Below are positions 1 to 10,129 of a stretch of DNA of 64,000 nucleotides, in pieces (positions within the stretch are counted from its first letter, which is position 1; each line of letters opens with the position of its first letter). Origin of the DNA: Zasmidium citrigriseum (taxonomy: Eukaryota > Ascomycota > Dothideomycetes > Mycosphaerellales > Mycosphaerellaceae). Under the pieces are notes generated by a model. The model saw only the letters and a list, made by a program, of their open reading frames with translations, did not search any database and had not been told where the DNA came from. The stretch is from positions 1,050,027 through 1,114,026 of the forward strand of contig NHNW01000007.1 of assembly GCA_002786025.1 (NCBI GenBank), written 5' to 3'. Both the position numbers and the translations under genes were made by a program.

Positions 1-216
1 CGCCGCAGCGCCCGTTTGATTGGTGAGTTGGCTGCCACTTGAAGGATTGAGGTGGTTTGCGTGCTCAAGCCTTCGCTTCTCTCAATGTCTTCCTTCCCAT
101 TCTCCCCTTTTGTCGCATTTCACCTACGATTTCTTGGAGCATCGATGGAGAATTTTCCTGGATACTGGTTATGATCGCACGACCCGCCACGCCGTCAGAC
201 TGAGACACGGGCAAAG

Positions 217-1657
217 ATGCGGACGGCAGCGTTGTACGGCACCATTTTCATTCTGATTGCCGGTGCCTTGATATTCTTCGCGACCTCGGGAAAGAGCGAC
301 ATCGCATCTGACTACGTGGGAAGCTACAAACCGGAGCAAGCGCACGAGGCGCACGACAAGCCGAAAGGACGACCCGGGAAGCACGGCTGGGAATTCGATT
401 ACAAGCGAGATGGTCGCAACTACGGTCTTTCAGAAGAGCAGTGCAACATTGCGTTCCCAGGATTGTACAAAGAGATCGACAGAGCGGTAGACCACAGATT
501 GGAGAAATGGGGCAAGATCACGCCGGACGAGACGGAGGTGGCTTGGAGAGGAGATGGCATTGTAAGAGCTATGATTCACGACAACCAGTTATATGTGATT
601 GATCCCCATGTGGTGTGGGATCACAATCATCGGCCGAGGACACTTGCAACGTTGCATTCGATTCATCGAGCCGTCAGCGCGTTCCCGGGAAAGCTGCCGG
701 ATATTGAGTTCAGTTTCACGGTCCACGACTTTGCTTTGCACGATCGGTATGGCAATCACACCACTTGGGCGTACACGAGGTTACCGCACCAGGAGAAGCT
801 GTGGCTGATGCCTGATTTCGGTCTGTGGGTAAGTCTAAAGGGCAGAAGCCATACCTTTGCATGTCTGAGACATATACTGACCTTCTGCCCTTTACTTTCA
901 ATAGGGTTGGCCAGATGTAGGATTACGCTCATACGCAGAGCTTCAAGAGGTGCTCGAGCACGAAGAGGACGAGTTCGTGGATAAGGTCCCGCAGCTCGTC
1001 TGGCGTGGCTCTTTGGACGTTGGATCGAAAGATGTGCGGCACGGCCTTGTGGAACACAGTAAGGGCAAGTCCTGGTCCGCGGTTCAAGAGCTCGACTGGT
1101 CGAACAAGACGAATATCGAAGAAAGGCTTCTGACGATGCAGGACCACTGTTCATACATGTTCGTCGCCCAGACCGAGGGAAACACCTACAGCGGGCGATT
1201 GAAATACCTTCTGAACTGCCACTCCATTCTATTCTCCCACGACCTGGAGTGGATAGAGTTATACCATCACCTGATGAAGAAAGACGGTCCAGATCAAAAC
1301 TACATTCGGGTGAAGCGAGACTTCAGCGACCTCCCAGGAAAGATGAACAAGCTCATCAAACCCGCCAACTTCCCCGAATCCCAAAAGATCGCCGACAACG
1401 CGCGAAGAACATTCCGTGAACGATACCTGACCCCGGCCGCAGAAGCTTGTTACTGGCGCGCCATGATCCGAGCCTGGGGCTCCATGCAAGATTTCACGCC
1501 CGAATTCTGGGTCGAAGTGAAAGAATTCGACAAAGTCACACAGAAAGACAAGAAGAAACGGAAACCCAGAGGAGCGCCTTTCGAAGCGTATGCGATAATG
1601 GAGGAGGTCGATTGGGCGATACCCGCAAAGGCGAGAAAGATGTGCATTGAGGAATAG
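217..1657 (+). CDS. Family 90 glycosyltransferase (CAP10-like), type II membrane protein
   Basis: Two exons, 217-828 and 905-1657, with a 76-nt intron (GTAAGT donor, TAG acceptor); 454 residues. Residues about 4-24 form one hydrophobic segment after a short basic start, as in a Golgi/ER signal anchor. The rest resembles the CAP10/GT90 family (fungal capsule-associated protein and Rumi-type O-glycosyltransferases): a WRGS stretch just after the intron (about residue 228), then the RLKYLLNC and LEWIELYHHL region, where the family binds the sugar nucleotide, and a C-terminal helix with an RxxFRERYLTPAAEACYWR pattern. A lumenal sugar-transfer role follows from the family; donor and acceptor cannot be told from sequence. 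The start is the first ATG that gives the anchor. Confidence is high for family, low for substrate. Confidence 0.88.
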
Positions 1658-2018
1658 AGAAAGTAATTGGTTCGGCAGGAGTCATCCATTGAGCGCGGCG
1701 TTTTTGTTTGATGGGTAATGAGCATATGGGTTTGAGGCATGGGATACCCGAATGTATCAATACAGATTTGCATTGGGTCTGGCGAAGATGTTGCATCATG
1801 AATAGGACTCGCTAATTTGAGTCACAGACTTCAGTATAGAATACGTCTTGGACAACAGGTCCAGTCTTCAAGGTTCAGGCTGTCTTGCTCCTTCGGCCAA
1901 GCCCCAGTTCAAGCTGAGCTGTGAGCTCGTCACTGATTCCCAAAGTACTCACTCCGCCCGAGCTGAACAAGTACAGCCATTGGACGTGTTACAGACACCT
2001 CTCCAACAACACGATACG
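1658..2018. other. Intergenic, 361 bp
   Basis: Short space between two plus-strand genes. An open frame extends the downstream NTF2-like protein upstream to an ATG at 1848, but that part has no domain-like character, so I treat it as leader sequence. Nothing else seen. Confidence 0.5.
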
Positions 2019-2423
2019 ATGGAGTCAGATCGATACACCGTCGCCGCCGCAGTCGCCTCGGACTACATTAACGCCTACTTCACCCAACTCTCAACGCGTG
2101 CTTCCCGACCAAACCTCAAATCTCTCTACCGACCACATTCGACCGCGCTTTGGAATGAAATGTACGAGACTGGTCGTGACGAGATCATGAATTTCTACAA
2201 CAACCTCGTGTATGACAAGATGGACTTTACCATGAAGGATCTCAAGGTCTGTCCAACGGGGGCGGGAGAAGGCAAAGATGGAGTTATGGTCTTGGTGACT
2301 GGTGATTTGGATCTGGATGGGAGGCTGCAAGAAGGCGTATATGAAGTGTTTCATCTGGAGAGGGATCCAGAGGGGTGGTTTATCAGTGGCCAGATTCTTG
2401 GGTTTCTTGGGGGAGATTCCTGA
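2019..2423 (+). CDS. NTF2-like protein, resembling NXT/p15 mRNA-export cofactor
   Basis: Single exon, 134 residues from the ATG at 2019; an upstream in-frame ATG at 1848 would add 57 residues without domain character. The protein fits one NTF2 fold: an N-terminal helix (VASDYINAYF), the LKSLYRPHSTALWNE segment that matches the LYxxxSxxxWNG stretch of NTF2/p15 proteins, and C-terminal strands (VMVLVTGDLDLDG, WFISGQILGF). In the NXT/p15 family the small subunit pairs with the large mRNA exporter (Mex67/NXF1) at nuclear pores. Length and motifs fit that family better than enzymes with the same fold, but the partner is inferred. It could also be another NTF2-domain protein. Confidence 0.72.
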   Translation: MESDRYTVAAAVASDYINAYFTQLSTRASRPNLKSLYRPHSTALWNEMYETGRDEIMNFYNNLVYDKMDFTMKDLKVCPTGAGEGKDGVMVLVTGDLDLDGRLQEGVYEVFHLERDPEGWFISGQILGFLGGDS

Positions 2424-3012
2424 TGGAGCATTTGAAGGTATGGTGGTTGTATGTTTTTGCCAATAATGGCACCTCGTGCTCTCAAATGTCGGACATGTGA
2501 CAGTTCGGTCTGTCGGGTGTGGTATTGATGAGGTGTGGTCGCCGTCATGGGTCCCCAGGCCGAAAGCCGTGGGTTGAAAGTGGGGGCGAGCTTGGTGCGG
2601 TGAAGCGGACTTGCAACATAGATACGTAGTTTCAACACCGATCGCCATGCCAACTCTTCCATCCGGCTCTGAAGACTTCCAAGCCGTCACGATCGAGGAA
2701 GCAGCAAGCAAGCATCGAGCAAGCAATTCGGCGGCGACACCCGAGCTTTACGCAGCTGCCACAAGGTTTCAAACGCTCATAAAGCTGACCACGTGCCGCC
2801 AGCTCGCCTGGTCGATGCTTTTGGAGGACCCGCCGGCAAGGCAAGGCAAGCTTCCTCCATCAATCCAACCTCATCTCATCATCACCACCATCCCACGGGG
2901 CATGCCTCTGTTCTACTTTCCCGTCTCTGCCCGTTTCCGATCTTTATGATGCCCTAGAGGTTCTCATCAGCAAGCCCAGACTCGAGACTGATAAGCGGAA
3001 CCCTCTTTTGCC
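2424..3012. other. Intergenic / promoter of the transporter gene
   Basis: About 590 bp. The last 130 bp before 3013 are pyrimidine-rich (CATCTCATCATCACCACC and following), as is common just upstream of filamentous-fungal start codons. No gene supported. Confidence 0.45.
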
Positions 3013-4791
3013 ATGGCCGACTTTGTGGATACCCCAGGATCCGAGCAATCCAAGCGGGAGGCCGAGATTGTCGACAGACATTTGCCTGAAGGATACTCGG
3101 CAGAGCCAGAGGCGGTGACATATGATGGCGCCGAAGATGCTTCTGCCTCCATTCTCTCGCAGTCGCCTCCCGAGAGCCTTCCCGAGTCCTCGCTTAGGCT
3201 GCAGGGCGGTGACATGCATCGCGATATCTTCAAAATCAAAGCCCGTGCCAATGCACCCAGACGAGCGAACACTTTTTCAGCCAAGCACAGTCGGCCCCTA
3301 GTCGATCCGGATGAGCATCTTCTGGCTGAGGATCAACTGCAACCTGGTGGCATGCGGCGCCAGTATGTGCAGCGACACAAAGTTCAGAGACGGCTGAGCA
3401 CAGTCGCCACACCCGTCACGAGGAACTTTGTATCTTTCTTGGAGCTCTATGGAAGCTTCGCAGGTGAAGACCTCGAGGATACGGATTCTGATCTGGATAC
3501 CGAGTCTGCCATTGACGACGAGGAGGCCGGTCCGACTGATGAACGACGACCACTGTTGCCTCGAAGGAAGAGCTCCAAGAAGATCAAGCGGGAGGGAGAT
3601 GCTGGCACGACCAAGACTTTCTTCACTCTACTGAAGGCTTTTGTTGGGACTGGAATAATGTTCTTACCCAAGGCGTTCCGGAATGGTGGAATTCTTTTCT
3701 CCTCCATGGTTCTCATCGCGGTCTCTATCATTACGACACTCTGCTTCCGACTTTTGCTGCAATGCAGATCGAAGTATGGAGGAGGCGGGTATGGTGAACT
3801 TGGAGAGTCTATCTTTGGCCCTCGATTCCGCTCACTAATCCTGGCCTCCATCTGTCTTTCGCAGCTGGGATTTGTCTGCGCGGGTCTCATCTTCACTGCC
3901 GAGAACTTGCTATCATTCCTCAACGCTGTGGTGCCGATCGCCAAAGAACAACCATTTGGCACTCCAGGCCTTATCGCCATCCAGTTTGTCCTTCTCATCC
4001 CCTTGGCCCTCATCCGCAACATTGCCAAGTTGGGACCTGCCGCCCTTCTTGCCGACGTCTTCATTCTCATCGGCTTGGTCTACATTTGGTACTACGACAT
4101 CGCCGCCCTCGCATCTCGCGGATCCGCTCCAAGCATGGTTCTCTTCAACCCCTCCGCCTTCACGCTGACGATCGGATCTGCTATCTTCACATTCGAGGGC
4201 ATCGGTCTCATCCTGCCCATTCAGTCATCCATGAAGGAACCGGAGAAGTTCCCCTACCTACTCTACCTGATCATGTTCATCATCACGGCCATCTTCACCT
4301 CAGTGGGAGCTCTTTGCTACGCAACCTTTGGCGACGAGACCAAGATCCAGATCATCTCCAACTTCCCTCAAGACAGCAAGCTGGTCAACGCCGTCCAGTT
4401 CCTGTACTCAATGGCTGTGCTCGTCGGCGAGCCGGTGCAGCTCTTTCCAGCTGTACGTATCATCGAGCAGGCCCTCTTCGGTGATCGCGCTTCCGGCAAG
4501 AAGAGCAAATCGGTCAAATGGAAGAAGAACGCCCTCCGCAGCGGCATGATGATCCTTTGCGGTGTCATCGCCATCTTCGGCGCCTCGGATCTGGACAAAT
4601 TCGTGGCACTGATCGGAGCCTTTGCCTGTGTGCCGCTCGTCTACATCTACCCGCCGGTTCTGCATCTTAGGGGCATGGCAGAGTCCAAGGCGGACAAGGC
4701 GTACGACATCTTCCTCATTAGCATCGGAGTCGTGGCCATGGCATACACCACGATAATGACGTTGAAGCAATGGATCGAAGGCACATTGTGA
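3013..4791 (+). CDS. Vacuolar amino acid transporter, AVT3/AVT4-like (AAAP family)
   Basis: Single exon, 592 residues. The first ~190 residues are hydrophilic and acidic, ending in a basic RRKSSKKIKREGD stretch; this long cytosolic N-terminus is typical of fungal Avt3/Avt4. From about residue 200 there are roughly 11 hydrophobic segments, starting with TFFTLLKAFVGTGIMFLPKAF, whose GxGIMxLPxAF core is the signature of the amino acid/auxin permease family, then the GGYGELG loop. Avt3/Avt4 export neutral amino acids from the vacuole lumen to the cytosol; that role follows from family membership. The frame is uninterrupted and full length. The ATG at 3013 follows a pyrimidine-rich leader. Confidence 0.9.
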   Translation: MADFVDTPGSEQSKREAEIVDRHLPEGYSAEPEAVTYDGAEDASASILSQSPPESLPESSLRLQGGDMHRDIFKIKARANAPRRANTFSAKHSRPLVDPDEHLLAEDQLQPGGMRRQYVQRHKVQRRLSTVATPVTRNFVSFLELYGSFAGEDLEDTDSDLDTESAIDDEEAGPTDERRPLLPRRKSSKKIKREGDAGTTKTFFTLLKAFVGTGIMFLPKAFRNGGILFSSMVLIAVSIITTLCFRLLLQCRSKYGGGGYGELGESIFGPRFRSLILASICLSQLGFVCAGLIFTAENLLSFLNAVVPIAKEQPFGTPGLIAIQFVLLIPLALIRNIAKLGPAALLADVFILIGLVYIWYYDIAALASRGSAPSMVLFNPSAFTLTIGSAIFTFEGIGLILPIQSSMKEPEKFPYLLYLIMFIITAIFTSVGALCYATFGDETKIQIISNFPQDSKLVNAVQFLYSMAVLVGEPVQLFPAVRIIEQALFGDRASGKKSKSVKWKKNALRSGMMILCGVIAIFGASDLDKFVALIGAFACVPLVYIYPPVLHLRGMAESKADKAYDIFLISIGVVAMAYTTIMTLKQWIEGTL

Positions 4792-5019
4792 GCGGGTTCG
4801 AGCGTGTGGGAGGCTGTTTGGATAGGCTTCACGAGTTTTAGAATTCATACACACTTATAACCATCAAAAGTTCATGTTCAACTCCTTTTTTCACGTCTTG
4901 ATTTTGCCAGCCGTGGGACTCTGTCCTGTCGTAGGTTCTATGCCTCATTGACCCAAAGCAACGCTGTTCCCATGGTATCATATCACCCAAACGCCTCTTC
5001 GCCAGCCCTTCATATCCCA

Positions 5020-5710
5020 CTACCTCGTCTTAACATTCGCCGCCGTCCTCTTAACCGCAAAAGGGCTCTCCTCCGCCGTCTTCATCGGATCAAAACTAAA
5101 CAGCGTCGAAAAGTACAACCCCAAAAACCTCACCACCATCTGCGGGAACCCTCTTCCCTGCGCAAAAGCTCCCGGCGCGGAGAGCATCTGCCCGACGTTG
5201 ATGTCTGGGAGACTTGGGCCTGTGGCCGGTCTACCTGGTGCGGACTCGGAGCCGAGGGTCTGGCCTTTGCCGGAGAAAGAGGCGGAGGTTTTGGCGGGGC
5301 CGCGGGCGGCGTCGGCGGCGGCGGAGAGGATCGCGGAGCGGAGGGCGGAGGGGTTGGCGCCGCGGACTGTTTCGATTGTCTTGGTGCCTTTCAGGATTAG
5401 GAACGTGGGCATCCTAAGCCGGTATATGTCAGCATCCCTCGCCCTCTTGCGTGTAGGTGTGGGTTGTGTAGTCTTACGCCGAAATCCCATACGTCCCCGC
5501 GACATCCCTCTGATTATCCACATTGACTTTGCAGAACGTGAGACGGCCGGGTTTGGCTTCTTGCGCGGCGAGTTGCTCGAAGATGGGGCTGATTTGCTTG
5601 CAGGGTCCGCACCAGTCGGCGTAGAAGTCGACGATTAGGTAGGTGGTTGAGTTGAGGAGGGATTTGAATTGCGCTTGCGAGGTGATCGGGACGACTTTCG
5701 AGGAGGACAT
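5020..5710 (-). CDS. Thioredoxin-domain protein with C-terminal hydrophobic extension
   Basis: Two exons on the minus strand, 5710-5478 and 5413-5020, with a 64-nt intron (GTAAGA donor, TAG acceptor); 208 residues. The active site WCGPC is at residues 33-37 in the context VDFYADWCGPCK, and the cis-proline is in AMPTF (Pro80), so residues 1-~110 are a complete thioredoxin fold. Beyond it are ~95 extra residues, low-complexity at first and then a hydrophobic stretch MVVRFLGLYFSTLFSF (about 170-185). Classical thioredoxin ends near residue 105, so the tail is the odd part and may anchor the domain to a membrane. I chose the ATG at 5710 because it puts the fold at the usual N-terminal position; an in-frame ATG at 5776 would add 22 residues. 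Confidence 0.85.
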
Positions 5711-6294
5711 CGTGGCGGTGGATTGCTTGGTGAGCGGTGGTGAGAGGAAGAGAGGTCTTGGTTTGAAAGGTGGCATGAGCTCAGCTTCACATGCTCGGCT
5801 TTGTGGGGTCTGGAGGCTGAGTAATGCGCGCTAGTGATTCGAAGCACATGTCAATGTTCGAGAAATCGTCTCCTGGAAGTATTCGCCGATTTGCGACCTC
5901 ACAAAACCAGAGAACGACGTCTCTGGGCATCTTAATATCTCCTTTTCTTGAAGCCGAACCGCGCCAATCAATCTCATTCAAAGGACAGGTGGTGAACGAG
6001 TTTTGAAGGAGATCAAAGCTCTTGAAGAACTACAGCAAATATGCGTTATTGTTGGAGACAGTGTCTGCATACATGCTAGAATTTCTGGCGTGCGGCGCAG
6101 TTGAAACATTGACCCCAAATGGCCCCTCATATTCTCAGCACCCCTCGAGCGAGCAAAGTGCCATCCCTTTCAAACGCTCTTATGTCGGTCCTGTTGAGCA
6201 AGCAAGACTTCCTTGTCTTGTGCGAGCGACATCTCACCAGCAAGGTTGTTTGAACAAGCTGTTGGCCCTCTTCCCATTTGCACAGCTTAGCCAT
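5711..6294. other. Intergenic, 584 bp
   Basis: Lies between the 5' end of the thioredoxin gene and the 3' end of the HORMA gene, both on the minus strand, so it should hold the thioredoxin promoter and the HORMA terminator. No gene or repeat seen. Confidence 0.45.
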
Positions 6295-8098
6295 TCATGG
6301 CCCGATCGCTGGGCTGGATGGCTGACCATTGGCGTTGAAAGCATCCAGAGACTTGATGCACTTGAATCTCTTAAGCATATTCGAGTTGAAGGATACGTCT
6401 CCCCGGGTGGGACTGTTGTAAAGGGAATCGTCTTCATCGTTCCGACGCTTGCCACGATCAAGACCTGGGTACAGAGGCGTGCGATATGGGATCGCTGACG
6501 CATGGAGATCAAGGCCGGATGCTGTCGTAGGTGTTGAGATGGGAGGGGCAGCTTGCGATGGCGTCGGTGGGACCGAGTTCCGGACGGCTTGAGTTTGTGT
6601 GTCTCCTTGCGTCAATGGGTCTGATTCCATCATTCGCTGCAGTCTTGTCTTCATGCGCGGCACATTGCTGGACTGGGTGTCGAGACTCTCGTACACGATT
6701 CGGTCTGAGCTAAGAGATGGCTGACTGTTGAGTGGGAGGGCATCGTTTCTTCTGGACCGCATGGGCGCTGGAGGTGGGATCTGTGAAGTCGGTAATGGCG
6801 TCGGAACCTGTCTGGCTGGTACAGGATGATCGCTCGTCAGGACATCCCCCCTCATCGTCACAGAAGAGGCGCGCTTGGGAGCGACAGGGCTTGACGCCTG
6901 TGTAGGGCTGTCTTCAACGACTGTAGTCGCCTCCTCGGCTACCGGCGCATTGGTGTCGTCCAGAATATGCTCTTCCTCCCACATCGCAATCTCGGGCAAG
7001 GCAAAGTCGGTGAGGAAGTCGGGGGACAGTTTCGTCTGAGGGTCCAAGTTCTCTGGCCAAAGGTGGGCGATTTCGATGTCCGCTCTTTGGAGCAAAGGGT
7101 CAGCTGTGCGACGATGCACTCAGACGAATCAGCACGTACCCATGAAATTGTGAATCAAGTCCCTCCTTCTTCGTCTCCTTTCTCCATCCTTCGGCATGCG
7201 CAAAATGGATCTTGTTGGATGTGGTTGGCTCGAAGCCTTCGATGTCGACGTCGCTGTCAGAGTAGAATATCCGAATGGACGAGAAACGGTCATCTACTGA
7301 CAGGTCAATCATCTTGCAAGATCAGTATCGGCTGCACATACCTGGCAGGGCTGGCAAACTTGCACATTGACGGGAGATCTCGTCCAAGGCATGTCGTAAG
7401 TCGCTGTTGACTTGGCCAACGGTTCGCGATGACCCTTGAGATCCCATCTCAAGTCCTACAGGTGATTTAATGCCCGATGCATCTTCGTCATACTTGACGG
7501 TAAACGTATATGACTCTAGGACCTTCTCGTGGTCATGCTGATCTGGATGGACATAGATTGCAATTGCTCCGAGCTTTCCTTCGGCCATCATTGGAAATGC
7601 GACCTTCTCCTTGAAGACGTCAGCATTTGAAGGGAGTTTGAAACTGCGTCTCATACCAGCCAATCGAGTAACTTGTCCACGCGTCTGCTGCGGCCACGAC
7701 GGAGGATTCGTAATGGCGTGTATGTGCCCTCCTTCAAGCCCTCCTTGTCATTGAGGAGCCTTCCGTTCGCGAAATCCTCGTAAGATACGATGGGCCCAGT
7801 CTCATAGTACCGTGAGTCAAAAGCGCCATCGTGGATGAGATCCCTGCAAAGGAGTGAGTGAGACGGTGTGAGGAGCTCGAGGAGGTGCTAGGTACCGCAG
7901 GAACATAAGACAACTCAGCTGAGAACGCGTTGATGTCAGTGACCACTTCCGAATGAGGGTCTCGGTACGACTTACGCTGCCATGAATGAGCGTCTGCACC
8001 GTCTCAAGACTCTGCTTCTGGCTGATTTGAGTCTTTGTTACAGCTGCCGTAGCCCGGGTTCGCGTGCGAGTCTTCTGGATCTGTCTCGTTCTGACCAT
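6295..8098 (-). CDS. hop1: HORMA-domain meiotic chromosome-axis protein (Hop1-like)
   Basis: Six exons on the minus strand: 8098-7976, 7918-7896, 7843-7657, 7609-7342, 7296-7140, 7084-6295; introns of 57, 52, 47, 45 and 55 nt; 515 residues. Joining them gives an unbroken HORMA domain (about residues 20-235): QISQKQSLETVQTLIHGS, LSCLMFLRDLIHDGAFDSRYYE, the RGRSRRVDKLLDWLE helix, LGAIAIYVHPDQ, VLESYTFTVKYDED and LPVDDRFSSIRIFYSD. Hop1 assembles on meiotic chromosome axes and promotes inter-homologue recombination and checkpoint signalling. The tail (about 250-515) is disordered and Ser/Pro-rich, has one cysteine, and shows none of the zinc-finger cysteines known in yeast Hop1. Exon 2 is only 23 nt, so automated models may miss it. 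Start chosen at MVRTRQ because homologues begin just before the QISQ motif. Confidence 0.85.
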
Positions 8099-9204
8099 CG
8101 TTGCGGTGATGCACGGCGTGCAGTGCCTCGATGACGGCTTGCTGATGGACTTCCGGCGTGTGATGCAAGGTGAGAGGCAGGTCAAAGGGTTGAGAAGATA
8201 GAGGTCATCCGAAGTTCTTCAGACAAGAGAAGGCAGTCGCGATGAAGCGCTCGGACCGGACCAGCACGTGAGCTCCACTTCAACTTCACCTCATCTCGTC
8301 TCGTCTCATCAATGCCCTCGCGTCAGGTACCAATGGGACGTAAGGAGTATCAAGTCCGGGAACGTCCAAGATCTTGAGTAGTCTTCTCCCAACTTGATGT
8401 GAAATGGCCTATGGTTCCGTGCAGCGTGCAGAATCTGGCGAGGCAACCGCGAGGAACTGGAAGGTGCCGGGCAGACATGCCTCTCGTGCAATGAAACAAA
8501 TGAGGAGTAGAGTACCAACCTATGTGGCTTTTCCCGGCATTGGGTTGCTCTATTCCGCGAGTCACCAGCAACACTAGACCCTAGACTGCTTGCCGCGATC
8601 CCCTCCCACTTACTCTTGCTGGCACTCTGCCTCGCACGATGCATACGGCCGGCCGAGCAAAGTCACAGTCACCATGTCACGTAACGCCTACTGATGTTCT
8701 TACTGACGCCATTCTGCCGCTGCAGCCTGTGACCCCCATCTCCAAGCCAAGCCACATGAAGTGGGCTGAGAGCAATTCTACCACTGTAGCCCTACGAAAT
8801 ATGCCCCGGTGACACCAACCGCTTCTGCCCTCCGTCTCGTGATCGAGCCAATTGATGTACCATCGTTCTTTCACAGGCTTACCCTCGGTGTCCCGGTCAA
8901 AGTGGAAGGTGTCTCTAGCAAGCCCCAACGTTCTCGAGAAGAGCTAAGAGTATAGCAAGCTCTTTAGTAGCTTAGAGTCGCGTGCTCTTATGGAGACAGC
9001 CAATTTTCCAGTTTGAGCGGAACAGGGAGGGTAGACGCGAGGGAGTCGTGCGCGGGTTGGAAGAGGTTTCGAGGGGGCCAAGAGGTCGATGTCGAAGGCG
9101 ATGTTGAACTGTGATTCGATCGTCGCGTGCTGAGATAACCTGATGCGAGGTGCAATCAGAGACAGCTCTTCTTGGTGAGGTCGATGCAGAAGGTACAGTA
9201 GCAG
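8099..9204. other. Intergenic, about 1.1 kb
   Basis: Between the HORMA gene start and the MULE element. Contains a TCTCGTCTCGTCTCATC-type pyrimidine repeat near 8294-8311 and one copy of a dispersed repeat (listed separately). Several open frames overlap here on both strands, but none shows domain character or consistent codon use. Confidence 0.4.
8879..9034. repeat. Dispersed repeat, copy A
   Basis: Shares with 25634-25767 and 27605-27759 a block reading GTCAAAGTGGAAG near its left end, a central (A/T)AGAGCTT-like segment and, with copy C, the right end CCAG(T/A)TTGAGCGGAA followed by GGAGGGTAG. Minus-strand translation of the left end gives FHFDRDTEGKP, close to FHFDRNIKG (copy B) and FHFDWNTKG (copy C). 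Alignment was by eye and includes mismatches and small gaps. The family is unknown; it lies next to a MULE. Confidence 0.55.
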
Positions 9205-9220
9205 GAAGAAGTGGCGAGGG

Positions 9221-9258
9221 ATATAATACCTACCTATATTAGCCTTCGCGCTACTGCA
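9221..9258 (+). repeat. Left terminal inverted repeat of the MULE
   Basis: Begins ATATAATACCTACCTATATT and runs to CTACTGCA. The reverse complement of 13133-13169 matches it with one one-base gap and about one mismatch. It retains CA and TG dinucleotides, unlike the interior. Confidence 0.7.
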
Positions 9259-10129
9259 TGGGATCGTGATCGGGCCTTCGGACGAGTTTCGGTGGCGGAT
9301 TAGTGTGTTAATATCGGTGCGCGCGACGCGTCTCCTATAGTAAACAACCACCTCGCTATCGCTATCGAGTACTTACTAGGTATCTATATATTATTAATAT
9401 CTTAATTTATATATATTATCTATTAATTTTAAAATTCTTACTATATCCGCTATCCCTTTCGAGTCCCGTAAGGTTACTACTACTACTAGCGGGCCTACTA
9501 CTACCCCCCCTACCCCCCTTAACGACGCGTAGGCTACTACTTTAACGACTTTAATATCCTTAGGTACTATATTAAATAATATTAATAAAGAGGTTAATAA
9601 GGGATTTAATAAGGAGGCGTTAGCCGTCGAGCCTATTAATATAGGCCTAGATCTATCTAATATTACTACTCTTTAAGAGTATTACTAGCGTAAGCTAGTA
9701 CTACCGCCGCTAGTAGAGCTAGTACTATTAGTAGTATATACGAATAAAGAGGAGGTATAAGTAGACGAAAGAGACGTAGCGAAGCTAGTAGAGTAGGCCC
9801 TAGAGGGTAGTATTAATAATAAGGAGCTAATAGAGGGTATTATTAATAATATCGCTACTACTAACGCGTTAGTTAATAAAATCGATAACTCTAATAATAG
9901 CTTATTATTAGATAATAATACGCTACCGCCGCTACCTATTATAGCGCTAAGCGGTAGCTATTTTAAAGAGCGTACGCGTATTAGTATTAGTAGAGGGCGT
10001 AGCGGCTAGAAGAAGGCTAAACTACTAGCTAAGGTAGACTCTAAGAGCGCTTATAACGCGATAAAGGTACCTAATAACCTACGTAAGCTTAGAAGGAAGT
10101 AGTTATTACTAGAAGAAGACTTTAGCCTT

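Noticed and set aside
7610..7680. Frameshift in the HORMA gene after LLDWL
   Set aside because: A 47-nt intron (7656-7610) with GTATGA donor, GCTGAC branch site and CAAG acceptor explains the frame change and restores the expected LDWLE motif.
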